From assembly GCA_963678675.1 (NCBI GenBank), contig OY783197.1, forward strand, positions 15,370,402-15,434,401: a DNA stretch of 64,000 nucleotides. Direction: 5' to 3'. The translations under genes were made by a program, and so were the position numbers. Source of the stretch: Xiphydria camelus (Eukaryota > Arthropoda > Insecta > Hymenoptera > Xiphydriidae). A model generated the notes under the pieces. The model was given only the letters and a program-made list of their open reading frames with translations. It was not told where the DNA came from and made no database searches. Shown in pieces: positions 1-11,080 of the stretch (positions are counted from its first letter, which is position 1; every line of letters begins with the position of its first letter).

Positions 1-188
1 ATTGTACAGGTAGACAACAAACTCAATATTATTCTACTTTGATCAACCTCGGTCGTTATAAACTTGAAAAGTTGATATCTCCAGAAGGGGGCGCTTGCGG
101 GTATAGGTCCCTTATATCAAAATACTTGTAATGACGTAACCTATCACCCCTATTTCTGTGTCGGTGTTTTTTCCGAACACCCTGTATA
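1..188. repeat. Truncated copy of the 18.4-19.0 kb foldback repeat
   Basis: This stretch matches 18816-19003 almost base for base, including the terminal CCGAACACCCTGTATA. The complete copy at 18429-19003 has both inverted arms; here only the right arm is inside the window, so the element continues upstream or was cut by the window edge. The end sequence, an ACACCCTGTATA outer terminus, is shared by several MITEs in this window. Confidence 0.85.
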
Positions 189-919
189 AGTTTCCGAATA
201 TCCTCGTAAATATTGCTCTTAGTGTGCATTAGAGGGCAGAGACAGTTTCGCCGATGTGTACGAAGTATGCATTTTTTACCTAGAGATTGTAATAGTTGAT
301 TTCAATAGATCTTATTACACTAAATTTGATTCCATCGGCCGAATGGCTTTATCATGTCAGGTTTTCGAAATATTCTCACAGAAGTGTGTCCTAAAATGGC
401 CGTTTCTGCGCTTTTAAGTTACGATATCTCAAAAACTTGGCGTGATGGAGTAATTTGACCAACAGAATTGAATTCAATATGCTAAAATCCTTCGAAAGTA
501 CCTAAAATAACCTCTACGTCACAACGTTTTTTTTTGAAGGTCTATATTATACAAGGTGTCCCAACCACCGTGGACAGTAGCATATACGAGGATGGATCAA
601 TAAGTACCCGTGTTAACAATGAAGAGGTAAGTTTTTTTATAATTTTTATTTTTCATTTTTCAACGTAATCCCCTTTTAGTGCAATACACTTTTCCCAACG
701 TTCCTGCCATTTCTTTAACCCCTCGAAAAATTATGATTTGTCTAACTCTTCAAAGTAGACTGTTGTCTCGATGATAGTAAGGTAGCTCTCAAAGTCTTGT
801 GGAATCCAAAAATAAAGTTAAATTGGATGGCAAATACAAATACATGCTGCACGAGCTAGCTTCGCTTAGCAAAATCATCGTCATTTGATTACCCAAACAC
901 ATTGGAGTTTAGAAACGAG
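189..919. other. Non-coding spacer with transposon scraps
   Basis: No gene is visible apart from the mariner remnant listed separately. Near 549 the sequence TATACAAGGTGTCCC looks like one isolated left end of a TACAGGGTGTCC-type MITE without a partner. Confidence 0.5.
653..800 (-). pseudogene. Mariner-type transposase, C-terminal remnant
   Basis: Minus-strand translation ends in GLKKWQERWEKCIALKGDYV followed by a lysine-rich end and TGA. This is the W-x-R-W-x-K-C-I-x-L-x-G-x-Y ending typical of mariner-family transposases. An in-frame stop lies about 15 codons upstream and no DDE core is present, so it is a relic. No terminal repeat could be paired with it. Confidence 0.6.
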
Positions 920-988
920 TTAAGGTTGGGACACACAACCGGGCCGTGCCAGGACACGGCCATCAATCGGCCCTGGCACGGCACGCGT

Positions 989-3788
989 TTAAGGGGTAAG
1001 GCCACCATGGAACTTTTCAAAAATCGATTTTTTTTTTATTAGCTTAAAACCTTCCTTAAACCCTCAAGAATAAGAAAAAAAAAGGTTACGTAGTCAAAAA
1101 AAATTTCGAATCGGTCGTTTACGTCAATTTACAGAGACGCCGCGCGGCGCATTAACACTTAGCGCCATAGCCAACTATACGGTTTCCACCGCGCTCGGGC
1201 GAGCCAAACTACATTGAATAGGGAGATCTCCCCGATTAGTGGGCTAACTGTTAATTAAATGCATGTTGAGACGTATTATCGGAGTTGAGGCTCGTGTCAT
1301 TAGCAGTACTATTCGGCCATTTATTTTATGTAAAGTCATTCTAGCTGTCAGACGGACGCCGCGTGCGTGATTTTGCTTCGTGTTTCATCAGTTTATCTTT
1401 TTACTACGAGTTACTGAAATTAGTGAATAAAATGTGTGATAAATCGAAATATGGTGGCTATAAAGCTAAACGAGGTGGAAGAAGTTTGTTTAAAAAGCCG
1501 TCTATGTCACGAAAGCGACCTGCAAACCGTTATGAAGCGGAGGCACTCGATTCCTCCGAAAGCGTCGGCACGTCCGCTAGGAAATTGAAGCTAAGTGGCG
1601 ATGCTCGTAATATCGAAGTTGATGCATCGTTCGGTTATCGTTTCATCAATTTTGTGGCTGTTTTTTCAACAATTTCGTCAGTAGTGAAGTGTAAAATATG
1701 CGACTCAGGCGTCACATTTACTGAAAGTAGTATACGCGGACTTGGTTTTAAAATAGTTCTATCTTGTGAAAAGTGTGCGAAAACTGAAATTCCAAATTGT
1801 CCACTCATCAATAACAAAGCATATGACATCAATAGAAGAATTATTATAGCCATGCGACTGCTTGGAGTAGGTTTACACGGAATGAAGAAGTTCTGTGCTT
1901 TTATGGAACTTCCTCGGCCAATATTTCACTCATTTTATGATAAAGTAGTCAACATTATTTGTGATGCTACTGAACGCGTTTCCAAGGCTAGCATGGAAAA
2001 TGCAGTAAAAATAGAAAAAGAAGAAAATGCAAGAAAAGGTTTACCAAATGAATTGATAGTATCAGGAGACGGTTCGTGGAGAAAGCGGGGATTTTCATCA
2101 TTGTTCGGTTTGGTGTCTTTGATCGGATGGAATACTGGGAAAGTAATCGATATAATTATAAAATCCAGTTACTGCAAGGCGTGCGAATATTGGAGAAAAA
2201 TAAGTGATACTGCAGAGTATGATGAGCGGCTTGAAATACATCAAAATGATTGTCAAATAAATCACACGGGGTCGGCTGGTAAAATGGAGGTAGATGCAGT
2301 TATCGAAATGTTTCAGCGCTCTGAAACTTTATATCAAGTAAAATACGGCAGTTACATTGGAGATGGCGATAGTAAAACCTTTACAGGTCTTTTGAAGTCT
2401 GAACCATATGAAAGCTTTGTTATACATAAAAAAGAATGCATCGATCACGTGCAGAAAAGAATGGGCACTAGACTAAGAAATTTAAAAAAGAACGTACGCG
2501 GTCTCGGCGGAAAAGGAAAATTAACAAATAAACTTGTCGACGAGCTCTCAATTTATTATGGTTTGGCTATTCGCAGAAATCACGACTCTGTGGAAAAAAT
2601 GAGAAATGAAATTTGGGCGACGTTATATCACAAGCTGTCAACGAATGAAAATCCTCAACACAGCAAGTGTCCAGCTGGTGAAAATTCATGGTGTTCGTGG
2701 CAAAAGGCAAAAGCCACCAATACATCAATTAGTACTTTTTTACACAAGCCGGCTCTATCGAAAACAGTTTTCGACGCAATTAAACCAATCTACGAAGAGT
2801 TGAGCAGCGACGACCTTCTAAATCGATGCTTAGGTGGTTTTACGCAAAATAGCAATGAAAGTTTCAACGCAACGGTGTGGTCAATGTCCCCAAAATCTAC
2901 GTCAAGCGGAAAAACCGTACTGGATATTGTTGGGAATCTTGCCGTGTGCACTTTCAACGATGGAATTTGTAGTATAATGCAAGTTATACGACAGTTGGAC
3001 ATGATAGTTGGAAGGAATTGCTACAATTTCTGCGTTGAGGCGGACGAACTCCGCGTCGATTTTTCGAACCGATCGCTGACTGAGGCTGCAAAAACAGCTC
3101 GAATTGCCGCAAAATCAGCCAGAAAAGAAGAAGAAGAACTCAACATTAACATAGAAGGCCAACTATACGGTGCAGGCGTCGCGGATTAAAGGTATACTAT
3201 AATTTTCGACCGTAAAATGTTACTTAAAACTTTAAACGCGTTTTTCTCAGAACACGAAATTTCAAATCGGGCGAACCGATAGCGGCTACAAATCTTTATC
3301 GATTGCCTTGCAATTTTGAGGGTATCTTTATACCTATATAATCTAATAGACCACGTAGGGGTTTTTCGATAAGTTGTAAACTTTTTGTTTTATAAACGAT
3401 TATGTATGAAATTCTTATGCGAAAACGTGAATTTTTCTTTTATATACTCACCATTTCTCGAAAAATCAATATTTTCAAAATCCCCTACGTGGTCTATTAG
3501 TTTATGATATATATTAAAGAAAAATCTTTGGATTTTTGTTCTAGGTTCACGCTTGTGGGTACAGCCGGTTCGCCCGTTTTGGACCTCCACAAAAAATTCA
3601 TCGTAGAAACCGGACCCTGGAACGGCCATTTCTTAACCAAAAATTAAAAACAAAATATTTTTTAGTAGCTTTGAAGATACTTGATAAAGTACTTTATAAG
3701 AAAATTCTATAGCTTTTACACTACTCCTAAAAAAAAATGCACAAAATCGTCCTTCTTTCTTGACGCACATGGTGGCCTTACCCCTTAA
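989..3788 (+). mobile_element. Kolobok-type DNA transposon, apparently complete
   Basis: The element is flanked by TTAA at 989-992 and 3785-3788 and has perfect 17-bp inverted termini, GGGGTAAGGCCACCATG. TTAA duplication with G-rich termini is the Kolobok signature; the single gene it carries encodes a DDE transposase of the matching type. ORF, TIRs and target duplication are all intact, so of the elements in this window it looks the youngest. The right TTAA is shared with the left end of the next element (3785-4504). Confidence 0.8.
1432..3189 (+). CDS. Kolobok-like (Mutator-domain) DDE transposase, intact ORF
   Basis: An open frame of 585 codons from the ATG at 1432; the longer frame upstream opens with GTG at 1363 and is unlikely to be used. 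The protein should excise and insert its own element at TTAA. Visible motifs: a CxxC pair at about 87/90 and 112/115 (probable zinc site); first catalytic Asp in SGDGSWRKRGFSS (D213); CxxC in YCKAC (248/251), a spacing typical of this superfamily; second Asp in YIGDGDSKTF (D311 or D313); and a probable third acidic residue in NSNESFN (E476). The basic N-terminus (KSKYGGYKAKRGG) and the Lys/Arg/Glu-rich C-terminus look like DNA-binding and tail regions. No frameshift or stop is seen. The family assignment rests on motif recognition plus the TTAA flanks; Mutator-like is the alternative label for the same fold. Confidence 0.8.
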   Translation: MCDKSKYGGYKAKRGGRSLFKKPSMSRKRPANRYEAEALDSSESVGTSARKLKLSGDARNIEVDASFGYRFINFVAVFSTISSVVKCKICDSGVTFTESSIRGLGFKIVLSCEKCAKTEIPNCPLINNKAYDINRRIIIAMRLLGVGLHGMKKFCAFMELPRPIFHSFYDKVVNIICDATERVSKASMENAVKIEKEENARKGLPNELIVSGDGSWRKRGFSSLFGLVSLIGWNTGKVIDIIIKSSYCKACEYWRKISDTAEYDERLEIHQNDCQINHTGSAGKMEVDAVIEMFQRSETLYQVKYGSYIGDGDSKTFTGLLKSEPYESFVIHKKECIDHVQKRMGTRLRNLKKNVRGLGGKGKLTNKLVDELSIYYGLAIRRNHDSVEKMRNEIWATLYHKLSTNENPQHSKCPAGENSWCSWQKAKATNTSISTFLHKPALSKTVFDAIKPIYEELSSDDLLNRCLGGFTQNSNESFNATVWSMSPKSTSSGKTVLDIVGNLAVCTFNDGICSIMQVIRQLDMIVGRNCYNFCVEADELRVDFSNRSLTEAAKTARIAAKSARKEEEELNINIEGQLYGAGVAD

Positions 3789-4504
3789 GGGGGAAAGCCA
3801 CTGTGACGACCGGAAAATGTAGGATTTGTGAATTTTTTCTGATTAAAATAAAAAGCGGGGGAAAAACGTATAACTATATGAAAGTACATATATTTTAGTA
3901 TATTAGACAAAAAAGCAATACAAAATATCGATAAATTACACTGTTATACGCGATGCCGTAAAGCCCCTCTGAAAAATCCTTGGCGCATGGGCGCCATTGC
4001 TGTGTCCGAGCGGTACATCCAAACCAAAAAAATTAATTATTTCCTTAAACTACATGAGTCTAGCTTCAGTTAAGCGTACGGATTTATAAAAATTTTAATT
4101 TTTACAAAGTAGCGCATGTTTAAAGAAATAACTTCGAAATCTATAAAAAAATTGCTGTTTTTTAATTGTACCTTAACAAGTAATCGCTTAATCGAAAAAA
4201 TCATACGCTTAACTAAAGATAATTGTCTTATAAATATTCTGTGAAAATTTCAAGGCAATCGGATAAAAATTGACTGAGTTATGGTGGCGCCCAGTTGGAA
4301 AAACGTAGTTTCGAGATAAAAGCCTTTAAAGCCGCGCGGTCGAGTTCGAGCGTATGCGTTTACTCGCACAAAACCTTTCATAACTCCATCAAATTTTCGA
4401 ATTTCGGTTTGAAACTTAGGAAATAGATTCTTGAAACCTCGAACATTAAGAAAATGTAAAAAAAATCGATTTTTTGAACATATCACAGTGGCTTTCCCCC
4501 TTAA
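3785..4504. mobile_element. Non-autonomous Kolobok-type MITE (TTAA, 720 bp)
   Basis: Flanked by TTAA on both sides, with inverted ends GGGGGAAAGCCACTGTGA and its complement. The inner part of the right end, an A-run followed by ATCGATTTTTT, matches the inner end of the complete Kolobok at 989, so it is a deletion derivative or cousin. It has no coding potential; short frames on both strands are chance. It sits back to back with the autonomous copy. Confidence 0.7.
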
Positions 4505-4545
4505 GGTTGAGACATACATTACCGGGCCGTGCCAGTGCTGAAACA

Positions 4546-4780
4546 CGGCCGAAGAGGAAGAAGTGGTCAGAATCCGACAAAGGAAGGTGAAAAAGAAATG
4601 AGTGCACAACGCTTGGAAAACTAGACCTATTCAAGGAGAATTATCGGACTCTATTCCCCCATTTGTTGGACGACGAAACAAAATTTTATGAATTTTTCGT
4701 GAATTTGGTCACAGAGAACAAGAACCTTTCACACCTCTTCTATAAGTCGTTTGGTATCCATATTCCACAAACACGTAAAT
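4546..4780 (+). pseudogene. PIF/Harbinger transposase N-terminal remnant
   Basis: Read with a frameshift, the plus strand gives a segment containing LFKENYRTLFPHLLDDETKF followed by a YEFF motif. The LxxDxxKFxxYF pattern is common near the N-terminus of Harbinger-type transposases. No DDE core follows. The call is supported by the TTA duplication and by the Harbinger-like ends around it, but the homology is short. Confidence 0.45.
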
Positions 4781-5631
4781 TAATAATTAATACCTACTAA
4801 TATTTTAACCCCTCAAGTACGGCGCACTTCTCACGCTGTGTCCGCAACGGCCGACAGCCTCACAGCGATTCGACTGCAATACAATATGCGATAACTTCCA
4901 GACCAATGTTCGGAAAATTATGAAATAAAATTTTCTTGAAGCTTTGGACTTTCACAAACAAACCACAAAAATTTCAGATTTGTTCAGCATTAATTTTTTT
5001 AAGACTCGAGATAGCCTATCACACGAAATTTATAAATGAAAAAAATATTTATTGAATCGAAATTTCAAGTGCGCTGTTTGATAGAGGAACCTTCAAAGTA
5101 ATTGTGGTAAAATTTTTTAAATTTTTAATAAATATTTTCTCAATAAACGAGAGCGTTAAATAAATTAGATATGCAATTTCGATTCCTAATGTTTATTGAC
5201 CAAAAAAAATATTATAAATGCATACAAAATTTGTTTCTTCTCATATCATTAAAAGAATTTCATCTAGTTTCTAAATCAATTTGCAAAATTTTGATATCTT
5301 TATTAGGACCAGAGAAAATGATTTTTTATTATTTACGGAAAGGGTCTATCCGTGGGATAGGAGCCGGCCGGTGGGACAGGCAAGAGGGTCTATCCGTGGT
5401 GTGGATGCCGTACTTGACGTGAAAATTGAGAAGCGCAGCCGGACCGTCATCGTGAAAAAGTAAAACTGAACTAATTGGCCCGGCCCGGTGACGGTCCGTT
5501 GGCGACGCCCGGTCACGGCTCCGTGAAGTGAGAACAGAAGCATTTGATTCTATTGGACAGATCATCCGCCGGACGATACTCGGCCGTAATTCGGCCCTGG
5601 CACGGCCCGGTAATGTGTGTCCCGACCTTTA

Positions 5632-7308
5632 GCCGATAGCCCGGTGACGGAGTGTGTATCTGTATATTATCTGTACTGTAAGTTTGTCTGCATAAAGCTT
5701 CTGTCACAAGTTCTGCAGTTACACGTACCTGCAGAAGTAGACAGATATCCTTTTCAACATATCGCGGAGTTTTTCGCCAGATTGCTACTAGTTGTTTTCG
5801 AGTTTTTCACCAAAAGAAACAACGTTAGAAGAGAAAATTATAAAATTGAATGTACAATGAAAAACTTCAGCAACGCATAATTAAAAATACCTTACATTTC
5901 TCAATTCTTTTTGACGGTAAATTTCAGTTATCCCGGTGAATTCTTTTAAACGAATCTATCGGAAAATTTGGATCATAGATGGAGCAAGAACATCTACGGC
6001 AGAGATCGTACGTCTATTGGCTTCCTAATCTAAGAAATTAACTACTGATTATTTTAAATATTCGTTTCAAAATATATTATAGGTTAAGAAAGTCTCCATG
6101 CACCTTTTGTCCTTATGAATTTTTGTTAATTAGGTGGTAAATGAAAAAACGATAATATGTAAGTGTAGATTGATATAAATTCCAGGTAAAATGTTTTTAT
6201 TTCTTAGATACAATTTTTGTTCGAGCAATTTTAGAAAATACTTGAAATATTCATGTTGTAAAGCATTAAATATCACCCCTATTCATAAATTTTCATCACG
6301 TTTTGACGAAAAACAATAAAGTTATGGCACCTAGAAAAGGCAAAATTCAGATAAACATCATAGATATCATGGCTTAAAGTTTATAATAAAAGATGTAAGT
6401 TATAGGCCCCTTCACCGTAATTTATTTTAACTGAAGAAAATAATGAAATACGTATATCAAGTGAAAATGATCACGAGAGCGATTTAGACTTAAGAGACAA
6501 CCCGCTTTTATTGCATCTCAAATAAATAATTAAATACGTATATTTTATAATAAATGAAAATGTCCAGAATTAAGACCACTAGTATATAATAATCACGAGA
6601 ACGATTTAAATTTAACAGCCTGTTAAGTATATTTCCTGTACCATGGTATAATGGATATTCAGTTGCAATTGAATGCATGTATAATTGAACTTTTCTCCAG
6701 GGATCTGCTACAGGGTCCATTTTTACATGTGATGGTAAAAATGTGATTGTATCTGCATTTCATTACTATAAATGATAGAGTTAAAAGAATGGTCATTTGA
6801 ACGTGTTTTCAAATGAAGGGATACGTGGATAAAGGTGTCGTGTCACATTTTGAAACTCGAGTTATTTCATAACACGCGTTTTGAACTAGAACTTTTAAAA
6901 TTATTATTTAATTTTGATTAGTAATATCGCATAAATTAGTTAAAAAAATAAGTTAATTTCTTTGATAAATTCTAATAAACAAAAACGTAAGATGCTTTAC
7001 TAAATTTAGATTTATGTGTACATCCACCAACTTTAAACGAAACATGTTATAGGGTTCATTCTGAATAAAGGAATCATGTTGGTTTTGATTATTTTTTTTT
7101 ACTATCACTTACATTTTACATTTTACAAACATTGGAAAATAAATATAACAGTAAAATAACAGGTTTTTCTTTTTTTTCTTCGGATTTTCAATATTTTCAT
7201 TCAGAATTTCTTCATAAAACCATCTATAATCCTTGTCAATAAACTTTAGCTGCTCTCGTAAGTTATTCATTTTTTCAACAGTTAGACCCCCATATTTTGA
7301 TAGGTTAC
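5632..7308. other. AT-rich non-coding stretch
   Basis: I see no gene, RNA or complete element here. A short imperfect direct duplication (ATCACGAGNNCGATTTA) recurs at about 6470 and 6590. The minus frame at 6508-6720 has no recognisable family and no splice or coding support. Confidence 0.4.
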
Positions 7309-7576
7309 TTAACCCTTTCGCTACTACGGGTGACTATAGTCACCCGCTACAAAAATGAAATAATACAAAAATATTAATTGTATTATATTGAATGAAAAAT
7401 ACCTTCACATGGAAAAATTATGAACACAAATCATTTTATTTCTAAAAGGAATGTCAAAAAACCTTTTTTGAGACAAAAGTTTGAAGACTGCGCGCACTTA
7501 AGTTCCCACTTTCGGTACGGCGCTCCGTTTTACACGAGGGACTCCGCGGCGAGGCCCGCCGTAGCGAAAGGGTTAA
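7309..7576. mobile_element. piggyBac-type MITE, 268 bp, TTAA flanks
   Basis: TTAA at both ends, with inverted termini CCCTTTCGCTAC and its complement. The CCC...GGG ends with TTAA duplication are diagnostic of piggyBac-type integration. Just inside the left TIR (7328-7345) is a perfect 18-bp palindrome, GGGTGACTATAGTCACCC. No transposase sequence is present. Confidence 0.8.
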
Positions 7577-7800
7577 AGACATTTGTTCAGAAAGGACATC
7601 GGTTGTGCCTTTCTTGTGCAAATCAACCTGCAAAAATGGGGTAAACGGATCTAAGTTTGCTTTGTAATAATAAAACCCAAAATGGTCTACTCTAATCCAC
7701 TTGACACTATCTTGTAAATTTACTTTTTCGTTAAGAATATTGTTTAATTTTGTATAGAAACGAAGTTTGGCCGGAAGTTCTTCCAAGTTATAAAAAAAAT

Positions 7801-8502
7801 GTTTTGTCACTCAGTGCTAAATACTCGGTTTCACGGTTCCTTAACACATGTGAAATCACGTTTCACACACCAATTTGTGAAAGGTCGCGCAGTGCGTGAA
7901 ATAACCTGCACAGTGCGTGAAATAACCTCACAGTGCGTGAAATAAAAGTGGCACACTCGAGAAATCACTGCGATTATTACTTGAAGTTGGCAGTCAGTGT
8001 GTCCAACGCCACGCATTCGCAGCACAACTCTACGCAGCTGACGCAAAGCCAGAACCTAACCTAACTTAACCTATTCACTGCCGCTGTCGCTTATAAGCGT
8101 CAGCGGATGAGTTGCGCGGGTGCCGCTGTCGCCTATAAGCATTCTATTCCATTCAGGCTTGAACTGGGCACTGCAGTTAGATGTGTACCTATGTGTAGGC
8201 TGGCACTTGAGTAAAGGTTCTTTGACGTTAATGTGCACGTGGTTCGGAATTTTGACGATTTTTATATATTTTGTTATTGTTAGAATTATTAACTTGAAAT
8301 TGGCATGGGGCAAAATGTATCTAAATTAGAACGGCAGTGAATGTGTTACAGTTCTTTGTTTGTTTATTTATTTATTTTTACTTTTAAAAATATTTTTTTT
8401 GTAATTTGGGGGGGGGGCTTCGCCCCCCAGCCAACACCCCTCCCCGAACAACACCCTGCCCCGAACCCTGTCAACCTCGTATTTGACACTTAGTGACAAA
8501 AA
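7801..8502. repeat. TTTTGTCAC-ended MITE, copy 1, interrupted
   Basis: The left part (7801-8060) and right part (8395-8502) match the uninterrupted copy at 10021-10451. Ends are inverted: TTTTGTCACTCAGTG at the left and CACTTAGTGACAAAA at the right. A TGCGTGAAATAACC-like word is repeated three times near 7890-7940. The piggyBac-type element at 8066-8349 splits it. Confidence 0.65.
8066..8349. mobile_element. piggyBac-like MITE inserted in the TTTTGTCAC repeat
   Basis: The left end is TTAA then CCTATTCACTGCCG; the right end is CGGCAGTGAATGTG then TTAC, a decayed TTAA. Inside the left end a 22-bp near-perfect palindrome centred on CGCTTATAAGCG (8083-8104) recurs in shortened form at 8123-8140. 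The insertion interrupts a repeat whose second copy is intact, which defines its borders independently. Confidence 0.6.
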
Positions 8503-9128
8503 ATAGAATTCGTCATTCGGGCGTTCGCGCCCTCATAACGAAAATAACTATTTCATATTGAAGCATGAACCGTTCTTTGTACTCGCATATTTAATAATTT
8601 CTTGACATTGGTCTGAAATTAAAATTGTCTAATGTTTTCGCAGTACTTTTTCAATCCTTCCAAAATCACGGTCCGAATCCAAATAGCTGTGACCAACTTC
8701 GGAATTTATGATCTATTACTTTGAAAATTTTTTTAGTATTAAATACAAAAAAAATTGGTTCTGACCACCGCATGAATCGGACTAGATTATTAAGTGCTCA
8801 ATTTCAGAATGTTGCTCTTTAATCAACTTATAAAATCGCAGCAAACAACTACCAATTTCGTTACTTCCCCTATTTGCAGTCTTCAGTCTACGTAAAAAAA
8901 AACGACCTATGGCCAGAATAGGTAATGTAATGGATGCCAAAATTATAGAGCCACATTTACCGCAAGTAAAACGCTTTTGGTGTAGGTAGATAACTTTGGC
9001 AACGGTATAGTTTGTTGAAGGTTCATAGTTATGTAGCATGTGTTTTTATCAACGGCAAGAATTGTTCGGTCTATTTTTTGTATGTTAACTAGTGGGATCC
9101 GCCCCCTACTGCTATCGACCCTGCGCCG
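8503..9128. other. Spacer between MITE and mariner relic
   Basis: No convincing gene. A minus frame at 8782-9039 contains CGKCG but cannot be placed in a family. Around 9070-9215 the base composition shifts to GC-rich with a short CGT run, unlike the surroundings; the start of the mariner relic's C-terminal end lies next to it. Confidence 0.35.
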
Positions 9129-9706
9129 CTATCGCGGCGCTCCTCCAAGCTTTTGCAGCAGCATCACGTCGTTGCTGTCTTCTCCACGTCGTCGTCGTCG
9201 TCGTCGTGTTTTGAATCGCACATCAGACAATTCGTTTTGCATTTTCCGAAACAAGTGAAAATCAGTTGGAGCTAAGTCTGGTGAATACCCCGAGTGTGGT
9301 ACAATTTTCCATCCAAGAGCCATTAACGTATTCTTGACCGGTCAACCCACATGAGGCCTGGCGTTGTTATGGAGCAGATTTACTGGACGTTTTCCTTTGC
9401 CAGTAAATGGACGCTTTTAGTCAATTTCTTGGTTCAATCGTATTAATTGTTGACGATCGCGATCGGCAGTAACTGTGTGGCCAAGTTTCAGAAGTTCATA
9501 ATGGAGTACGCCTTTCATATCCCACCATATACACAGCATGATTTTGCTACAGTGAATATTGCACTTTGGCGTCAATGTCACCGACTCGCCGGGGTCAACC
9601 CAACGATATCAGCGTTTCGGATTATCAGAATAAATCCACTTTTCCTCACCGGTCACAATTCTCCATAAAAAGGACTTTCTTTGTTGCTTGTTGTAAAGAT
9701 TCAAAC

Positions 9707-9962
9707 ATATGAAGGGTCCAGTGGAAAAACGATGAGGGTCCATTTTTTTCGAAATCGATATTTTAGCGACATCTGTTAGCTTGTAACATGAAGTATCAAC
9801 ATATCAAACCTTACAGGGGACGAACACTGAAATTCCACTAAAAACTGTGGTTGAAAATAGGCGGCACAGTGGACTCCCGTGCGTTGTGAAACTTTAAATG
9901 TCGTGTTTCTCAACTTTTAGAAATATGGACCCTCATCGTTTTTCCACTGGACCCTTCATATG
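9707..9962. mobile_element. Foldback MITE with about 38-bp inverted ends
   Basis: The left end ATGAAGGGTCCAGTGG and following bases are repeated in inverse at the right end near 9925-9962, giving a hairpin with a 180-bp loop. It lies within the mariner relic between the catalytic block and the next insertion. No coding potential. Confidence 0.75.
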
Positions 9963-10020
9963 TCAAAAGACAACTATTTTTATTTGCTTGAGTCAAAGAG
10001 TGTGGCACCCACTTTGTTCC

Positions 10021-10451
10021 TTTTTGTCACCTAGTGTCAAAAACCTTGGTTTTTCATTCGTCCTCGACGCTTGTGAAATCGTGTTTCACGCACTGAAGCT
10101 GCTCAGTGTGTGAACAACCTGCGCAGTGCGTGAACACTTTTTTCTGCACTGGAGAAATAGTTGTGAAGTTAGCAGTCAATGAATCTAACCGAGTGTCCAA
10201 CACTGCGTATGCGCCGAGAGACTGCACAGTTGACAGAAAGCCGGTACACATAACCTCAAAACGGTGAGACAGAAAGCCGGTACACATAACAAAAAAACGG
10301 TGAATTGTAGTTTTATAGTGTGAAATTAATAAAAACTCGTAACAATGGATCCCGATTTTATTCAATCCCCCCCCCCCCCCTCCGTACCACCACCCCGGAC
10401 CCCGTCCGCGCCCACGCTCCAACCTCGGTTTTGACACTTTGGTGACAAAAA
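10021..10451. repeat. TTTTGTCAC-ended MITE, copy 2, uninterrupted
   Basis: Inverted ends TTTTTGTCACCTAGTGTC and its near-complement at 10431-10451. The interior matches copy 1 (7801-8502), including GTGCGTGAA words near 10120. A poly-C run of about 13 bases lies at 10368. The common sequence after both right ends (AAATTCG then ATTCG) suggests either a longer element or insertion into the same host repeat. Confidence 0.6.
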
Positions 10452-10756
10452 GTCAAATTCGATATTCGTGCGTTTCGCGCCGTTTTTAACTCGTGTGATT
10501 GCCCGTGGAACTCGTGGAAAACTTTACACTCGTTAACAACATGCGCTTCACGCACTCGTATCGAAAATAACTATTTCGAATCTTTCCCATTGCTTCAAAG
10601 CGATAGGAAATAGTTTGTTGAGTTACTCCTAGCTGTTCTAAAAGTTGTTTTTCCGTCTGGCAAGAGTTTTCACCCAGCAACGCTTGCAGTTCCTAGTTGT
10701 TCACCTTTACAAGGGCCCCGATACGTTCACAGTCACTAACATCAAAATCACCATCT

Positions 10757-10847
10757 TTAACCCTGCGTTAGTCTGGCGAAACAATGTAATGTGAAAATCA
10801 CACTTAATTGGGGTCTGTTAGACCCCAGCAGACTAACGGAGGGTTAA
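10757..10847. mobile_element. 91-bp piggyBac-type MITE
   Basis: TTAA duplications with inverted ends CCCTGCGTTAGTCTG and CAGACTAACGGAGGG. A 17-bp palindrome GGGGTCTGTTAGACCCC (10810-10826) lies just inside the right TIR. It splits the coding sequence of the dead mariner between its N-terminal and HTH blocks, so it is younger than the mariner. Confidence 0.8.
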
Positions 10848-11080
10848 ATCTCTTATACCAATAGGTACTCACATGTACTTTTAGATACAATGTCACCCCC
10901 AAGAACAGAACAGATCGATTCACATGCTTTCCTAACACTTTTTTCTTGATCGAATTCATAGGGAATGCAGTGTCTAATAAAGAGCTTATCGTTCGGCATG
11001 TTTTATTAATAGAATTTAAAGGTTATATCTATGACTCCCTTATGTTTTGATACTACATAACAAGTGCCATCATATCATAT

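Larger units (their letters stand above)
920..5631. mobile_element. PIF/Harbinger-type element ends with nested Kolobok elements
   Basis: The left end AGGTTGGGACACAC follows TTA at 920-922 and the right end GTGTGTCCCGACCT precedes TTA at 5629-5631. This gives inverted termini and the 3-bp TTA duplication typical of PIF/Harbinger. Inside both ends are copies of a GGCCGTGCCAGG / CCTGGCACGGCC word. A second left end (AGGTTGAGACATAC after TTA at 4501-4503) sits inside, so the interval may be two copies, one truncated at 988, rather than one interrupted element. Two TTAA-flanked elements fill 989-4504. The only coding trace is the Harbinger-like N-terminal remnant at 4546-4780. Confidence 0.6.
9129..10999 (-). 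pseudogene. Decayed mariner transposase gene split by later insertions
   Basis: Pieces occur in N-to-C order on the minus strand. The N-terminal helix region is at 10855-10999 (contains IRHCIPYEFDQ and ACESICSVLGGD). The helix-turn-helix is at 10490-10680 (SCQTEKQLLEQLGVTQQTIS, then AMGKI). The catalytic region is at 9340-9690 with an EKWIYSDNPKR motif and a decayed HNNARPHV block, and the last catalytic block is at 9270-9323 (YSPDLAPTDFHLF). Frames shift several times. A piggyBac-type MITE (10757-10847), the 10021-10451 repeat and the 9707-9962 MITE lie between the pieces. It cannot encode an active enzyme. Confidence 0.8.

Noticed and set aside
9180..9215. Cloning-vector-like GC-rich patch with restriction-type sites
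   Set aside because: Short, continuous with the mariner relic on one side, and no vector gene or origin is present.
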